Shown: positions 33,083-34,083 of the stretch, one piece after another
Position numbering within the stretch: position 1 is the stretch's first letter
Layout: every line of letters starts with the position of its first letter
Notes under the pieces: model-generated
Told to the model about the DNA's origin: nothing
The model's input: the letters and a program-made list of their open reading frames with translations, nothing else
The model's database searches: none
Position numbers and translations under genes: made by a program
Assembly: GCA_050292235.1 (NCBI GenBank)
Contig: JBNKLG010000026.1
Coordinates: 1-34,083, forward strand
Length of the DNA stretch: 34,083 bases
DNA from: JBNKLG01 sp050292235
Lineage (GTDB): Bacteria > Pseudomonadota > Gammaproteobacteria > Chromatiales > Chromatiaceae
Direction of reading: 5' to 3'

Positions 33083-34083
33083 ATGACCGATTTCGCCAAA
33101 GAAGTCGTCCCGGTCAATCTCGAAGACGAAATGCGGCAGTCCTATCTCGAATACGCCATGAGCGTTATCGTGGGACGTGCCCTGCCCGACGTGCGTGACG
33201 GCCTCAAGCCGGTCCATCGCCGTGTGCTCTACGCCATGAGCGAGTTGGGTAATGACTGGAACAAAGCCTATAAAAAGTCCGCTCGTGTGGTCGGTGATGT
33301 CATCGGTAAGTACCACCCCCATGGTGATACCGCCGTTTACGACACCATTGTCCGCATGGCCCAGCCCTTTTCACTGCGTTATATGCTGGTGGATGGTCAG
33401 GGCAACTTCGGTTCGGTCGATGGGGACTCCCCCGCCGCCATGCGTTATACCGAAGTGCGCATGGCCCGTATTGCCCATGAGCTGTTGGCGGATATCGACA
33501 AAGAGACCGTCGATTTCGTCCCCAACTATGATGGTTCCGAAAGCGAACCCTCGGTGTTGCCGGCCAAGTTTCCCAACCTGCTGGTCAATGGTTCTGCAGG
33601 TATTGCGGTGGGTATGGCGACCAATATCCCGCCCCATAATCTCAATGAGGTGGTCAGTGCCTGTATTGCCCTGATCGAAAATCCCGATACCGATATTGAT
33701 GGTCTGATGCAGTATGTCAAGGGGCCGGATTTTCCGACTGCAGGCTTTATCAATGGTGCTCGTGGTATCGATGAGGCCTATCGTACCGGTCGTGGCCGCA
33801 TCTATGTACGCGCCCGCACCGAGATCGAAGAGATGGAGAGTGGTCGCCAGCGCATCGTGGTGACCGAGCTGCCCTATCAGGTCAACAAGGCCCGGTTGCA
33901 GGAAAAAATCGCCGAACTGGTCAAAGAGAAGAAAATCGAGGGAATTGCCAACGATGGCCTGCGCGACGAATCCGATAAGGACGGTATGCGTCTGGTCATC
34001 GAGCTGCGTCGTGGTGAGGTGGCTGAGGTGGTGTTGAACAACCTCTTCCAGCACACCCAGATGCAGACGGTGTTCGGCATCAA
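33083..34083 (+). CDS. gyrA: DNA gyrase subunit A, N-terminal part (cut by right edge)
   Basis: The first 333 residues of GyrA, the breakage-reunion subunit that with GyrB supercoils DNA, are present. EDEMRQSYLEYAMSVIVGRA and LPDVRDGLKPVHRRVLYAM open the winged-helix region. The quinolone-determining region GKYHPHGDTAVYDTIVRMAQ has Thr83 and Asp87. The active-site Tyr122 lies in PAAMRYTEVR. VGMATNIPPHNLNEV and LPYQVNKARLQEKIAELVKE follow. Thr83 is the normal residue in Pseudomonas aeruginosa and need not mean resistance. The mtnA-gyrA order is also pseudomonad-like. CCAGGA lies upstream but rather far from the ATG. Confidence 0.97.
   Translation, partial: MTDFAKEVVPVNLEDEMRQSYLEYAMSVIVGRALPDVRDGLKPVHRRVLYAMSELGNDWNKAYKKSARVVGDVIGKYHPHGDTAVYDTIVRMAQPFSLRYMLVDGQGNFGSVDGDSPAAMRYTEVRMARIAHELLADIDKETVDFVPNYDGSESEPSVLPAKFPNLLVNGSAGIAVGMATNIPPHNLNEVVSACIALIENPDTDIDGLMQYVKGPDFPTAGFINGARGIDEAYRTGRGRIYVRARTEIEEMESGRQRIVVTELPYQVNKARLQEKIAELVKEKKIEGIANDGLRDESDKDGMRLVIELRRGEVAEVVLNNLFQHTQMQTVFGI

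Noticed and set aside
33317..33370. GyrA Thr83 as a fluoroquinolone-resistance mutation
   Set aside because: Thr is the natural residue at this site in P. aeruginosa and some other Gammaproteobacteria, and Asp87 is unchanged.

Overview
The window looks like a chromosomal segment of a gammaproteobacterium. Two blocks match gene orders I know from Pseudomonas and related free-living Gammaproteobacteria: thrS-infC-rpmI-rplT-pheS-pheT-ihfA-merR-tRNA-Pro, and gyrA next to mtnA / MTA deaminase / ubiG / mupP / yciK-type SDR. Protein sequences, such as the cysteine-rich insertion in PheS and Thr83 in GyrA, fit the same group. I cannot name the genus. A periplasmic alpha-carbonic anhydrase next to a secreted DsrE-like protein would suit a sulfur- or CO2-handling lifestyle, but this is only a hint.

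Layout. Positions 1-947 form a decayed accessory patch on the minus strand: the start of a SymE-like toxin gene running off the left edge, a headless XRE-regulator remnant, and a second SymE copy broken by a short palindromic insertion. From 948 come lolC/lolF and lolD (lipoprotein export), a DUF2062 membrane protein, comEC (DNA uptake) and a lipase-like hydrolase. Two secreted minus-strand genes (carbonic anhydrase, DsrE-like) follow. Next is an operon of an L,D-transpeptidase, an acyltransferase fused to a cyclic-nucleotide-binding domain, and a methyltransferase. It meets a second, shortened L,D-transpeptidase head-on. Then come a small secreted protein, xthA, and a gamma-glutamyltransferase / glyoxalase II pair.

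The centre (17.2-24.7 kb) is the classic translation operon. Its leader carries what looks like a ThrRS autoregulatory operator (a tRNA-Thr anticodon-loop mimic), and infC appears to start at AUA behind a perfect Shine-Dalgarno. A tRNA-Pro(GGG) with its own promoter and terminator follows, then a small lipoprotein and the overlapping trio rluC-HAD-sppA.

The last part is a tightly overlapped minus-strand series (MTA deaminase, ubiG, mupP, yciK, bacteriohemerythrin) divergent from mtnA and gyrA. The gyrA gene is cut by the right edge.

Most of the window is housekeeping. The points most worth a second look are the thrS leader, the infC start codon, the acyltransferase-CNB fusion, the shortened L,D-transpeptidase paralogue and the SymE relics.
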